34,125 bases of DNA from Leeuwenhoekiella sp. (GTDB taxonomy: Bacteria > Bacteroidota > Bacteroidia > Flavobacteriales > Flavobacteriaceae): positions 1-34,125 of the forward strand of contig DRGP01000182.1 in the NCBI GenBank assembly GCA_011050015.1. Reading direction: 5' to 3'. Within the stretch, counting starts at the first letter, position 1, and every line of letters begins with the position of its first letter. This document shows positions 7,660 to 15,459 of this stretch, piece by piece. A program made the position numbers and the translations under genes. The notes beneath the pieces are model-generated. The model had not been told where the DNA came from. It saw only the letters and a program-made list of their open reading frames with translations, and did no database searches.

Positions 7660-9861
7660 CTAGATCAGCTTATCCATTGTAATGGGCAGGTCGCGCACGC
7701 GTTTTCCTGTTGCATTGTATACGGCATTTGCTATGGCTGCGGCGGTTCCCACAATCCCTATTTCACCAATGCCCCTTCCACCGTGCTCACTAAAATTATA
7801 ATCAGGCTCATCGATATAATCTACGGTAAGCTCCCTTATATCTGCATTTACCGGCACATGGTATTCTGCAAGGTCTGCATTAACTACGCGACCTTCTGGG
7901 TTATAATCTGTCTTTTCAAGCAGGGCCATTCCGTAGCCCCAGACCATACCACCATACAATTGGCTTTTGCCTGTTTTGCTGTTCATGATTTTACCCACGT
8001 CAAAAACACCAGTCAATCGCGGGACCGTAATCACGCCCAAATCTGGATCAATCTCTACTTCGGCAAATATGACCCCAAAGGAATGTGATGAATACGGTGC
8101 ATCTTTATTATAGCCAAAACCACCTTTTCCCACCTGTGATTTATCTGTAAAATCATAGGTATCCTTTCCGCTACGTTTGATGATTTCACCTATCTTTTCC
8201 TTATTTCCATTTATAGATTCCACCATACCTTCTTGAATAGAAAGGTCTTCGACCGAAGACTGATAATGTGGACTCTTCTCTTGTGCAATACTAAGTTGCA
8301 ATAGTTTTTCCTTGAACTTCTTTACAGCGATAATAATATAACTGCCTGCCGTTGCGGTCAAATTTGAACCTCCCGAAACAAAACCTTGTGGAAAATCTGT
8401 ATCCCCCAGTTCCATGTTTACCATTTCAGAAGATATTCCCATAGCATCAGCAGCGATCTGGCCCATAACCGTCCAGGTTCCCGTACCTATATCCTGAACC
8501 GCAGTTTGTACGGTCAAGATACCCTTTGCATCCATGACCAGTCTTACCGCACCACCCGCTCTATTGGCCGGATAGGTACTTGTGGCCATCCCGTAACCTA
8601 TTAACTTCCCATCGCGCATATTATTTTTTGGTTCCTGTTTACGCTGGTCCCAGCCAAAGATTTCCGCACCTTTTGCATAACATTCCCTAAGCTTTTTGAG
8701 CGACCAGGGCTTTTTATCAAACGGACATACCTCAGCATAGTTTTTAAGTCGAAATTCTATGGGGTCCATTTTTATTTTAGCCGCATATTCATCCATAGCA
8801 GATTCAAGTGCAAAAGAACCGGGCGCTTCCCCGGGCGCGCGCATATACACAGGCGAAGGTAAGTTGAGCGGTTTATATTCATGCGAGACGCTCATATTAG
8901 GAATATCATAAAGCACACGGGTAAGATTCCCGCAGGATTCAAAATATTTTTGTTCGATATTAGTATAAGAATTTGTTTTATGCTGAATGCCGGTTACTTT
9001 TCCATCCTGATCACCAGTGATCGTTATATTTTGCAACGTGCGCGGCCTATGACCTGCGGAGGTAAACATATCTTCACGGCTTAAATTTATCTTTACCGGC
9101 CTATCCAGCATTTTTGCAGCTATTGCAGCTAATACTGTATGTGACCAGTAACTGCCCTTACAGCCAAAACCGCCTCCTATATATTTACTGATTACACGTA
9201 CATTTTTAGGATCGGTCTCAAAGCACCATGCCGTACAGGCTTGATAGTTATTGACCCCTTGGGTTGCATCATAAACGGTAAGACGGTCACCATCCCACAA
9301 AGCGATGCAATTGCTTATTTCCATGGGATTGTGATGTTCTGACGGTATAGTATATGTAGCCTCGACGGAAGTTGACGAATTATTTTTTGCTTCCGCGAAA
9401 GCGCCCATCTCAAACTGCAGCATTCCTTGCTCTGGCTTTACCGTCTTGCCTTTCAGATCATAAATATTGCCATCGCCCTGTTCCTGGCTATACTCCACTT
9501 TAAGCTGTCGCCCAGCCCATATCGCATCTTCCAGCGTTTCGGCAAGCACGAGTGCAACGTCCTGACCAATATAGTCAACTTGCTTGTCCTGTAATGGTGC
9601 ACGCTTCTGGCCTACCAATACATAGGGAGGAGCATTTTTAAATGATTTGAGCTTCATAGCGTTTCCAGCGTGAATAACTTTTACCACACCGGGCAGCTCC
9701 TCTACCTCATCAACATTTATTGAAGCTACACTACCCCTATTTATAGTGCTTTTTACTGGCACCGCATAAAGGGGGCTATCCACTTTATATTCTAACGCAT
9801 ATTTGGCGGTCCCAGAGACTTTTTCTGGGCCGTCCACTCTTATTTTGGGACTTCCTATCAT
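7660..9861 (-). CDS. Molybdopterin-binding catalytic subunit of periplasmic aldehyde oxidoreductase (PaoC/YagR-like)
   Basis: This is the catalytic subunit (733 residues; E. coli PaoC is 732) of a xanthine-oxidase-family enzyme likely to oxidise aldehydes to carboxylic acids. It opens with the aldehyde-oxidase hammerhead domain (VDGPEKVSGTAKYA at 9-22). Molybdenum cofactor motifs follow: YIGGGFGCKG (about 228-237), MRAPGE (about 341-346) and the AVQDIGTGTW stretch. Near the C-terminus GRGIGEIGIVG contains the glutamate expected to be the active-site base. It has no signal peptide, so it should leave the cell with the Tat-targeted subunit. It is first in the leftward operon (order C-A-B, unlike E. 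coli A-B-C). No PaoD/XdhC-like cofactor-insertion protein is in the window. An upstream in-frame stop about 35 bases before the ATG at 9861 limits extension. Confidence 0.94.
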   Translation of the reverse strand: MIGSPKIRVDGPEKVSGTAKYALEYKVDSPLYAVPVKSTINRGSVASINVDEVEELPGVVKVIHAGNAMKLKSFKNAPPYVLVGQKRAPLQDKQVDYIGQDVALVLAETLEDAIWAGRQLKVEYSQEQGDGNIYDLKGKTVKPEQGMLQFEMGAFAEAKNNSSTSVEATYTIPSEHHNPMEISNCIALWDGDRLTVYDATQGVNNYQACTAWCFETDPKNVRVISKYIGGGFGCKGSYWSHTVLAAIAAKMLDRPVKINLSREDMFTSAGHRPRTLQNITITGDQDGKVTGIQHKTNSYTNIEQKYFESCGNLTRVLYDIPNMSVSHEYKPLNLPSPVYMRAPGEAPGSFALESAMDEYAAKIKMDPIEFRLKNYAEVCPFDKKPWSLKKLRECYAKGAEIFGWDQRKQEPKNNMRDGKLIGYGMATSTYPANRAGGAVRLVMDAKGILTVQTAVQDIGTGTWTVMGQIAADAMGISSEMVNMELGDTDFPQGFVSGGSNLTATAGSYIIIAVKKFKEKLLQLSIAQEKSPHYQSSVEDLSIQEGMVESINGNKEKIGEIIKRSGKDTYDFTDKSQVGKGGFGYNKDAPYSSHSFGVIFAEVEIDPDLGVITVPRLTGVFDVGKIMNSKTGKSQLYGGMVWGYGMALLEKTDYNPEGRVVNADLAEYHVPVNADIRELTVDYIDEPDYNFSEHGGRGIGEIGIVGTAAAIANAVYNATGKRVRDLPITMDKLI

Positions 9862-10147
9862 AATCGCGTAAAAATTAGCAATACTTAATTAAGCTGAAGA
9901 TGCTTGATAATGCTCATTTATGATTTGGGAAAACAATTTTGTAATGCAATCAACAATTTTAAGAAAGCGCGTTGCATTGAAATTATTCTTGAATTTAAAA
10001 TGAAGTGAGAGACAATACAAGCAATTTGCATATAATTAACAAGGATCAGCTGTAAATTACAGAAGTCAATTTAATTTTAAATATTTAGAATCATGGATTT
10101 TTATAAACTATCTGAAGTAAACCCAATTTACTTTGGTGAAGTATTGA
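9862..10147. other. Intergenic gap upstream of the aldehyde oxidoreductase operon
   Basis: This AT-rich gap of 286 bp separates the start of the molybdenum-subunit gene from the end of the kinase gene, both on the minus strand. It should hold the oxidoreductase promoter, but I see no convincing TAnnTTTG element. A loose inverted pair, AATGCAA (9943-9949) and TTGCATT (9972-9978), is the only symmetry noticed. There is no clear terminator behind the kinase gene. Confidence 0.35.
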
Positions 10148-11491
10148 TTAGAAGCTCAAGGTAATCATAGTACCCTCTCCCAGGGTGCTGTTCACTTGAA
10201 TTTTTCCCTGATGCAGGGTCATAATCTGCTTACACAAACTCAAGCCTATACCGCTTCCCGTTTTTTTGGTGCTGAAGAATGGAACAAAAATACTATCAAG
10301 TATTTCCGGTGGAATCCCGGCACCATTATCAGTTACCTGAATGCTCATATTCCCACGCAAATTCCGCTGTGCGGAAACAATTATTCCTCCTTTTGAGCTG
10401 TTTTTACAGGCATCAATGGCATTTAGAATCAAATTGATAAGTACCTGCTCAATAAGGTAGGCATCTATTTCCAACTCAAGATTGGGCTGTTCTGTGCTAA
10501 ATTGAAGATCAATTTCTTTTTTTGCCAGAGAAGGGCGCATTAAATCTGCAATACTTTTAAAAAGGCTTGCAACAGTTATTGTACTTAAATTTAGCTGCGT
10601 GACCTTGTTAAGGCTGCGATAGGTCTTGGCAAATTTCATTAGACCTTCACTGCGCTTTTTAATACTTAAAATACCATCATTCATATCCTCAAGATCAAGA
10701 GTATGATTTGTTGTATCACTTAAACTCGCCTGTACTTGATCTTGCAAGGTTTCTGCCAGCGAAGAGATGGGTGCAATGGAATTCATAATTTCATGGGTCA
10801 TCACACTCAATAGTTTTTTCCAGGCTTCGGCCTCATTTTTATCAAGGGTGCGCTCAATATTCTGAAGTACAATGAGCTTGTAGGAACCTTCTTCAATCGT
10901 AAAAACAGTGTCTGAAATAAGTACTTTTAATCTTTCTTTGTTCAAAAAAAGATTTACCGGACTAGCAGTGTGGTGGTACGTTTCAAACAATTCCGAATGA
11001 ACTTCGGGACGCCTTCGAGCTATAAACTGAATATTTTTAAAAGCCGGGAAATCAAGAATATTTAAAAAAGAATCATTCGTCCACAGTACTTCTCCACTCT
11101 CCAGGTTATAGGCAATGATACCCACATCTATCATGGAGAGGATTTTTTGCAAATAGACAAATTGCATCTGCCGCTCGCTGTTCATGTCGCGTATCGTCCG
11201 GTTTACAAGATTAAAGCCTTTATTGAGCTTTCTCATATCCTGAGGCCCTTTTTCTTCTACAAAAAAACGTGAAAAATCACGGTATTTAACAGCTTCAAAA
11301 AAATCATCCATAGCTACAAAGCGCTTTGTAATAAAACGATATAGATTGGAAAAGGTTATTGGCACAAATAAAGTCCCCCCAATGATCATATAGATTTGAC
11401 CTTCCAGCAACCCGTAACACAACACCAGTAAAAAGCCAAAAAGCATTATAATACGTAACGCGACCGAAAAAAAGTAACTTTTATAAATCAT
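10148..11491 (-). CDS. Membrane sensor histidine kinase of an NtrC-type two-component pair
   Basis: This sensor kinase (447 residues) probably phosphorylates the response regulator encoded just upstream. Two hydrophobic segments close together at about 9-27 and 33-50 form a membrane anchor with almost no periplasmic loop, so the signal may be sensed in the membrane or cytoplasm. A linker and PAS-like region (about 110-215) follow. The H-box is [15 protein letters not shown] with His233. The ATPase domain has an N-box [12 protein letters not shown] (351-362), G1 DNGAGI (388-393) and G2 GSGIGL (412-417). The ATG at 11491 overlaps the regulator's stop by 11 bp, so the two are translationally coupled, with the regulator first. 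Its placement opposite the efflux genes suggests it senses a substrate or an envelope condition tied to them. Confidence 0.92.
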   Translation of the reverse strand: MIYKSYFFSVALRIIMLFGFLLVLCYGLLEGQIYMIIGGTLFVPITFSNLYRFITKRFVAMDDFFEAVKYRDFSRFFVEEKGPQDMRKLNKGFNLVNRTIRDMNSERQMQFVYLQKILSMIDVGIIAYNLESGEVLWTNDSFLNILDFPAFKNIQFIARRRPEVHSELFETYHHTASPVNLFLNKERLKVLISDTVFTIEEGSYKLIVLQNIERTLDKNEAEAWKKLLSVMTHEIMNSIAPISSLAETLQDQVQASLSDTTNHTLDLEDMNDGILSIKKRSEGLMKFAKTYRSLNKVTQLNLSTITVASLFKSIADLMRPSLAKKEIDLQFSTEQPNLELEIDAYLIEQVLINLILNAIDACKNSSKGGIIVSAQRNLRGNMSIQVTDNGAGIPPEILDSIFVPFFSTKKTGSGIGLSLCKQIMTLHQGKIQVNSTLGEGTMITLSF

Positions 11492-12824
11492 GTTTCTCCA
11501 GTCTTCTATACAGGGCAGCGCGTGTTATACCCAGCTCACGGGCAGATTTTGAAATATTACCGCTGTTTTTTTCAATTACTTTCAAAATGGTACTTTTTTC
11601 TACCGCGTCAAGATTAGTTTCCTTAATTCCGGTGGCTGCCGGGGTGGATTCTATGGGTGAAAAAACAAGGTCTTCATCTTTAAGAAGATCGATTTCAGTC
11701 ATGATTATAGCTCGCTCCAGGGCGTATTGCAGTTCGCGTACATTACCGGGAAAAGGATGGTTTTTTAATTTTTTAATGAAGCTGGGATCCATTTTAATGC
11801 CTATTTTGCCATATTTTTCGCCATAAAGGCCGATAAAATGGTTTGCCAATTGGGTTATATCATTATTCCGATCACGTAAGGGCGGCATGAGAATATCTAC
11901 TGTATTGATGCGATAAATAAGGTCTTTCCTGAATTTGGATTCATCAGCCAGATCGGTCAAGCTCGTATTTGTGGCGCAAATTAACCGAATATCCACGGGA
12001 ACCGAAGTATTTGAACCCAGGGGAGTCACTACTCGGTTTTGCAATACGGTGAGCAATCGCGCCTGCTGGCGCAGGCTGATATTTCCTATTTCATCTAAAA
12101 ATAGTGTACCGCCGTGTGCGGCTTCAAAACGTCCTTTTCGGTCTTCACGAGCATCAGTAAAAGCCCCTTTTTTATATCCGAATAATTCGCTTTCAAACAG
12201 CGTTGACGTTAATGCGCCCACATCTACTTTAATAAAAGGTTTGTTTTTGCGCTGGGAATGCTCATGAATGGCCTGTGCAATTAGATCTTTACCCGTGCCA
12301 TTTTCGCCCAGAATCAAAATATTGGCATCGGTGGGCGCGACTTTTTTTAATTTGGTAAAAACATGTTGCATCGGTATGCACTCCCCTATTATTGCAGTTT
12401 CAAGACCGGCATCAACTTTTTGAACCTTGGTACTCTTTTTCTTTTCCACCAGTTCTTGAACAGCCTGAATAATCTTTTCATTTTTCCATGGTTTCACAAT
12501 AAAATCAGAAGCGCCTTCCTTTAAAGAACGAATGGCAAGGTCTATATCCCCATAAGCGGTAATGAGAATTACATCAACCTTTGGGTTAATGGCCTTGATC
12601 TTATTGAGCCAAAAAATACCTTCGTTGCCCGTATTTACGACACCGTTAAAATTCATGTCAAGAATAACCAAATCAAAATTATGATTTTGAAATAGGTTAT
12701 TGATCACATTGGGATTTTTTGCGACAACTACTTCTTTAACCAGCGGTTTAAAAAGCAAACGCAAGGCGGTGAGGATATCCTCATCGTCATCTGTAATAAG
12801 TATGCTGGTGTTTTTTAAGAGCAT
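11481..12824 (-). CDS. Sigma-54-dependent response regulator (NtrC family)
   Basis: The protein activates transcription by sigma-54 RNA polymerase after phosphorylation. I place the start at ATG 12824 (MLLKNTSILITDDDED); the frame extends 18 bases further only to a TTG. The receiver domain has the acidic pocket at Asp12-Asp14, the phosphorylation site Asp56 (LVILDMNF), Thr89 and Lys111. The AAA+ domain has Walker A GENGTGKD (173-180), Walker B GGTLFLDEIG (238-247) and a sigma-54-contact loop reading GAFTDA (220-225) in place of the usual GAFTGA. A Fis-type helix-turn-helix ends the protein (NISKSARELGITRAALYRRL). It is co-transcribed with the kinase and faces the adaptor/ABC array. The two palindromes in the shared intergenic region are its likely binding sites. 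Confidence 0.95.
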   Translation of the reverse strand: MLLKNTSILITDDDEDILTALRLLFKPLVKEVVVAKNPNVINNLFQNHNFDLVILDMNFNGVVNTGNEGIFWLNKIKAINPKVDVILITAYGDIDLAIRSLKEGASDFIVKPWKNEKIIQAVQELVEKKKSTKVQKVDAGLETAIIGECIPMQHVFTKLKKVAPTDANILILGENGTGKDLIAQAIHEHSQRKNKPFIKVDVGALTSTLFESELFGYKKGAFTDAREDRKGRFEAAHGGTLFLDEIGNISLRQQARLLTVLQNRVVTPLGSNTSVPVDIRLICATNTSLTDLADESKFRKDLIYRINTVDILMPPLRDRNNDITQLANHFIGLYGEKYGKIGIKMDPSFIKKLKNHPFPGNVRELQYALERAIIMTEIDLLKDEDLVFSPIESTPAATGIKETNLDAVEKSTILKVIEKNSGNISKSARELGITRAALYRRLEKHDL

Positions 12825-12848
12825 AATTACAATATTAAACAATTAGAA

Positions 12849-12887
12849 ATTCTGAATTCAAAATTTTGGATTCTGAATTCAAAATTT
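12849..12887. repeat. Tandem direct repeat, 18-bp unit, period 21 bp
   Basis: ATTCTGAATTCAAAATTT occurs at 12849-12866 and again, identically, at 12870-12887. The repeat period of 21 bp equals two turns of DNA. It lies 25-63 bp upstream of the regulator ATG. The repeat could bind a protein on one face of the helix or be a simple local duplication. Confidence 0.85.
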
Positions 12888-12894
12888 AAAAACC

Positions 12895-12932
12895 TGTTCC
12901 GCCACCGAACACCCACTGTTCGAAAACGAACA
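12895..12932. promoter_or_regulatory. Two palindromic sites, probable upstream activating sites of the NtrC-type regulator
   Basis: Site 1 is TGTTC-7-GAACA at 12895-12911. Site 2 is TGTTCG-AAAA-CGAACA at 12917-12932. Their centres are about 21 bp apart, two helical turns, as expected for two dimers binding side by side. They lie about 60-95 bp upstream of the -24/-12-like element, a normal position for enhancer sites of NtrC-family activators. The assignment to the adjacent regulator is inference from symmetry and position. Confidence 0.65.
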
Positions 12933-12987
12933 CTTTCTTATACCAAAAAAAAAAAACAACTGACTGTTAATCAATCATTTAAATTTA

Positions 12988-13002
12988 TGGCACTGATTTG
13001 CC
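12988..13002 (+). promoter_or_regulatory. Candidate sigma-54 (-24/-12) promoter of the adaptor/ABC array
   Basis: TGGCACTGATTTGCC matches the two sigma-54 boxes TGGCAC and TTGC. The spacer between them is 4 bases, one fewer than in the consensus, and this weakens the call. The element ends 30 bp before the adaptor ATG, so transcription would start around 13013. It is the only such element I noticed in this gap, it points towards the adaptor gene, and a sigma-54 activator is encoded next door. Confidence 0.55.
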
Positions 13003-13032
13003 TATATATTTTATGATAAATTAAAATTTTAT

Positions 13033-14289
13033 ATGGACATCCCTTTACAAAAGAAACGTTTTACAACTTCCAGAATTCTAATAATCGCCGGTTCTGTACT
13101 CCTGCTTGCCCTTATTATTTTTGTTCTGATATCCTCTACCGGAAACTCAAAATTAAATGTAGAAACCGAAAGAATCAGCATAAATACGGCAAGAAACGGT
13201 GTTTTTCAAGAGAATATTCCCGTTAACGGGGTGGTTTTGCCCATTACCACTATTTATCTGGACGCTTTGGAAGGCGGTCGTGTGGAAGAAAAATTTGTTG
13301 AAGATGGTGCCATTCTCAAAAAAGGAGATTCCATTTTACGTCTGTCTAACACAGATTTAGAGCTTAGTCTAGTAAATCAGGAAACGTCAGTATATAACCT
13401 GCTTACACAAATGCAAATACAGAAAACGGCAGCACGTCAAAATACTATTAATAAGCTCAATCAGATGACTGATGTTGAAAATCAACTTATTGAAGCCAAA
13501 AGAATCTATGATATGAATAAGAACCTATTTGATAAGGGGGTGGTTGCCGGACAGGAATATGAAAAATCAAAAAACGATTACAACTATCAGAAAGAGCGCA
13601 TGAAACTTACGAAACAGATCCTAAAACAGGATTCTATTGCCGTAAATCAAGAACAAAACCAATCGCAGCGCTCGTATGCACAAACCCAAAGTGCGCTGGA
13701 ACTCATGCGGAAAAAAGTAGAGGATTTAGTTGTAAAAGCGCCCGTAGATGGGCAGTTAACTTCCCTTGACGCAGAAATTGGTCAAAGCAAGAACAAAGGC
13801 GAGCGCCTGGGACAGATTGATGTACTCAGCGGTTACAAGGTGCGCGTGGACGTTGATGAACATTACATTTCCCGGATTTATACCGGTCAGCAAGGCACTT
13901 TTAGCTTTAGTGGGAAAGAATATACACTGGAGATCAAAAAAGTGTACACACAGGTTAATAATGGGCGCTTTCAGGTAGATATGGTTTTTCAGGATGATGC
14001 CCCGGAAGGGATTCGTCGTGGGCAAACACTACAGATCCGTGTGGCCCTTAGCCAGGAAAAACAAGCATTACTCATCCCAAAAGGTGGCTTTTTTCAGCAA
14101 ACCGGGGGCAACTGGATCTTTAAAGTGAGTGCCGATGGCGAAACCGCTTACAAGCAGGATATTCAATTGGGAAGCCAGAATACTGAATACTACGAAGTTT
14201 TGAGCGGTCTGGAACCGGGCGACCAGATCATAACCTCAAGCTACGATAATTATGGAGATGTGCAGGAGCTGGTGCTGAAGGCCCCCTAG
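13033..14289 (+). CDS. HlyD/RND-type periplasmic adaptor subunit (MacA-like)
   Basis: This is a membrane-fusion protein (418 residues) that should bridge the inner-membrane ABC permeases to an outer-membrane channel. One N-terminal transmembrane segment (about 14-34) anchors it, with no lipobox. The barrel-sandwich domain is split: a first half at about 60-108 (PVNGVVLPITTIYLDALEGG) and a second at about 230-260 (LVVKAPVDGQLTSLDAEIGQ). Between them is a long helical hairpin rich in Gln, Asn and Lys (about 110-228), the usual coiled coil. A beta-barrel and membrane-proximal domain follow (about 270-416). It is the first gene downstream of the candidate sigma-54 promoter. Its stop codon TAG lies inside a C/G-rich mini-repeat. 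No outer-membrane factor is encoded nearby. Confidence 0.92.
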   Translation: MDIPLQKKRFTTSRILIIAGSVLLLALIIFVLISSTGNSKLNVETERISINTARNGVFQENIPVNGVVLPITTIYLDALEGGRVEEKFVEDGAILKKGDSILRLSNTDLELSLVNQETSVYNLLTQMQIQKTAARQNTINKLNQMTDVENQLIEAKRIYDMNKNLFDKGVVAGQEYEKSKNDYNYQKERMKLTKQILKQDSIAVNQEQNQSQRSYAQTQSALELMRKKVEDLVVKAPVDGQLTSLDAEIGQSKNKGERLGQIDVLSGYKVRVDVDEHYISRIYTGQQGTFSFSGKEYTLEIKKVYTQVNNGRFQVDMVFQDDAPEGIRRGQTLQIRVALSQEKQALLIPKGGFFQQTGGNWIFKVSADGETAYKQDIQLGSQNTEYYEVLSGLEPGDQIITSSYDNYGDVQELVLKAP

Positions 14290-14380
14290 CCCCCAAACGG
14301 GGAACTAAAAACCTGCAAGGTGCCAGTTTGCCGGCAAAGGCAGGTTGCCGAAGAACTCTCCCTGTAGATTTAAAATGCAG
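14280..14380. repeat. C/G-rich palindromic mini-element overlapping the adaptor gene end
   Basis: TAGCCCCCAAACGGGGAACT, which contains the adaptor stop codon, is followed by AAAAACCTG and a G/C-rich stretch with CAGTTTGCCGGCAAAGGCAGG and a GTTGCCGAAGAACTC segment. It resembles the sequence after the ATPase gene (TAACCCCCAATGTGGGAATT, then GGTGCCGAAGGCGAAGGAGT) and, more loosely, the gap at 28451-28484. This looks like a degenerate dispersed intergenic element. The outer limits given are approximate. Confidence 0.5.
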
Positions 14381-14442
14381 AGTTATGAGTTTATCAAAAT
14401 AGAATTTACACTATACATTTATACAATCAAAAAACGAATCAA

Positions 14443-14505
14443 ATGACGACCATCCTACTGTTAATAATCAAATTTGTTGAAACCATAATACTTACCGCCT
14501 TATGA
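14443..14505 (+). CDS. Possible 20-residue hydrophobic leader peptide overlapping the ATPase start
   Basis: An ATG at 14443 opens a 20-codon frame (MTTILLLIIKFVETI and on) whose TGA stop (14503-14505) overlaps the ATPase ATG (14502-14504) in an ATGA junction. The peptide is almost entirely hydrophobic and could form one short membrane helix. The ATGA overlap is the classic arrangement for translational coupling. A frame of this length is easily produced by chance in AT-rich DNA and no ribosome site is obvious, so this is a weak call. Confidence 0.2.
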   Translation: MTTILLLIIKFVETIILTAL

Positions 14506-15269
14506 TCACAATTACCGAACTGGAAAAATATTACCGCACCGAAGAGGTGCAGACCATTGCCCTAAACAAACTTTCCTTTAGCGTTCAAGAGGGTGAATTT
14601 GTCGCCGTCATGGGGCCTTCAGGCTGTGGTAAATCCACTTTACTCAACATCCTTGGGCTTTTGGACGATCCTGACGGCGGAAGTTTCGTTTTTAACGACA
14701 TTGAGGTTTCCGGCTTTAATGAGCGCAAACGTGCCAACCTGCGCAAGCACAACATCGGTTTTGTGTTCCAGAGCTTTAACCTCATCGACGAGCTTACGGT
14801 TTTTGAAAACGTGGAACTTCCTCTTATTTACACCGGCGTTAAAACTGCAGAGCGCAAGGAGCGCGTACACGAAGTTTTAGAAAAAATGCAGATCATGCAC
14901 CGCCGCAAGCACTTTCCACAGCAATTATCAGGTGGACAACAGCAGCGTGTTGCCGTAGCGCGTGCCGTGGTAAATAAACCCAAACTCATCCTTGCAGATG
15001 AGCCCACGGGAAATCTGGACAGCAGCAACGGTAACGAAGTGATGGATCTACTCACCGAACTCAATGAAGCTGGCACCACCATCATCATGGTGACCCACAG
15101 CGAGCACGATGCCAAATACAGCCACCGAATCATCCGGATGCTGGATGGTGAGAAAGTAACCGAAAATGTGCTGGCAGAGTTTAAAAGTCCCATTCCCCCA
15201 GCTCCCGATACTTCGGCAGGCTCAGCACAGGCGGGGGAAGCGTTTACTCAAGCGGACAAAGCCCACTAA
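14502..15269 (+). CDS. ABC transporter ATP-binding protein (MacB/LolD type)
   Basis: This cytoplasmic ATPase is likely to drive the neighbouring FtsX-type permeases by the MacB-style mechanotransmission mechanism. The domain is complete: Walker A GPSGCGKST (38-46), Q-loop Gln90 (GFVFQSFNLIDELTV), signature LSGGQQQR (142-149), Walker B LILADEP (162-168) with catalytic Glu167, D-loop NLDS (171-174) and switch His199. The last 30 or so residues (226-255, KSPIPPAPDTSAGSAQAGEA) look unlike any ABC domain. They are encoded by a palindromic C/G-rich insertion, so the ancestral protein probably ended near residue 225-230. It is the only ATPase gene in the window and precedes at least eight permease genes. 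Confidence 0.95.
   Translation: MITITELEKYYRTEEVQTIALNKLSFSVQEGEFVAVMGPSGCGKSTLLNILGLLDDPDGGSFVFNDIEVSGFNERKRANLRKHNIGFVFQSFNLIDELTVFENVELPLIYTGVKTAERKERVHEVLEKMQIMHRRKHFPQQLSGGQQQRVAVARAVVNKPKLILADEPTGNLDSSNGNEVMDLLTELNEAGTTIIMVTHSEHDAKYSHRIIRMLDGEKVTENVLAEFKSPIPPAPDTSAGSAQAGEAFTQADKAH
15190..15269. repeat. Palindromic repeat-like insertion within the 3' end of the ATPase gene
   Basis: TTCCCCC (15193-15199) and GGGGGAA (15233-15239) bracket GATACTTCGGCAGGCTCAGC, which has an internal CCGA/TCGG stem. To me the CTTCGGCAGGCTCAGC core resembles a dispersed repeat met in other Bacteroidota genomes; I could not search for it. It adds a low-complexity Pro/Ala/Ser tail to the ATPase. The bounds are approximate. 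Confidence 0.5.
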
Positions 15270-15420
15270 CCCCCAATGTGGGAATTGTTACTGGTTAAAA
15301 GTTTTAGCGCAAGTTACTCCCATTGGCAAGGGGAGGTGCCGAAGGCGAAGGAGTTTTAAACTACAAGGTGTTACGATCCCGATAGTTATCGGGAAAGGCC
15401 TCCTTATAGGTCTAAACTAA
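15268..15420. repeat. Composite intergenic repeat region after the ATPase gene
   Basis: The stretch begins at the ATPase stop (TAACCCCCAATGTGGG) and continues with CTCCCATTGGCAAGGGGAGG and TGCCGAAGGCGAAGGAGT. It then holds a perfect palindrome TCCCGATAGTTATCGGGA (15377-15394; 8-bp arms, 2-base centre). No gene is visible. It looks like stacked remnants of short dispersed elements. Confidence 0.55.
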
Positions 15421-15459
15421 AACTTTAAGAAAATAGTGGTTCAATCATCAATAATCAAT

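Noticed and set aside
10093-10164. A 23-codon plus-strand frame (MDFYKLSEV...) between the kinase and oxidoreductase genes
   Set aside because: Short, overlaps the 3' end of the kinase gene in antisense, no ribosome site and no recognisable feature; likely chance.
12825-12842. Six additional N-terminal residues on the response regulator
   Set aside because: The extended frame begins at TTG; the ATG at 12824 starts directly before the receiver domain and is preferred.
12945-12956. Run of twelve A residues in the divergent region
   Set aside because: May bend DNA between the palindromes and the promoter, but a homopolymer in AT-rich DNA is not evidence by itself.
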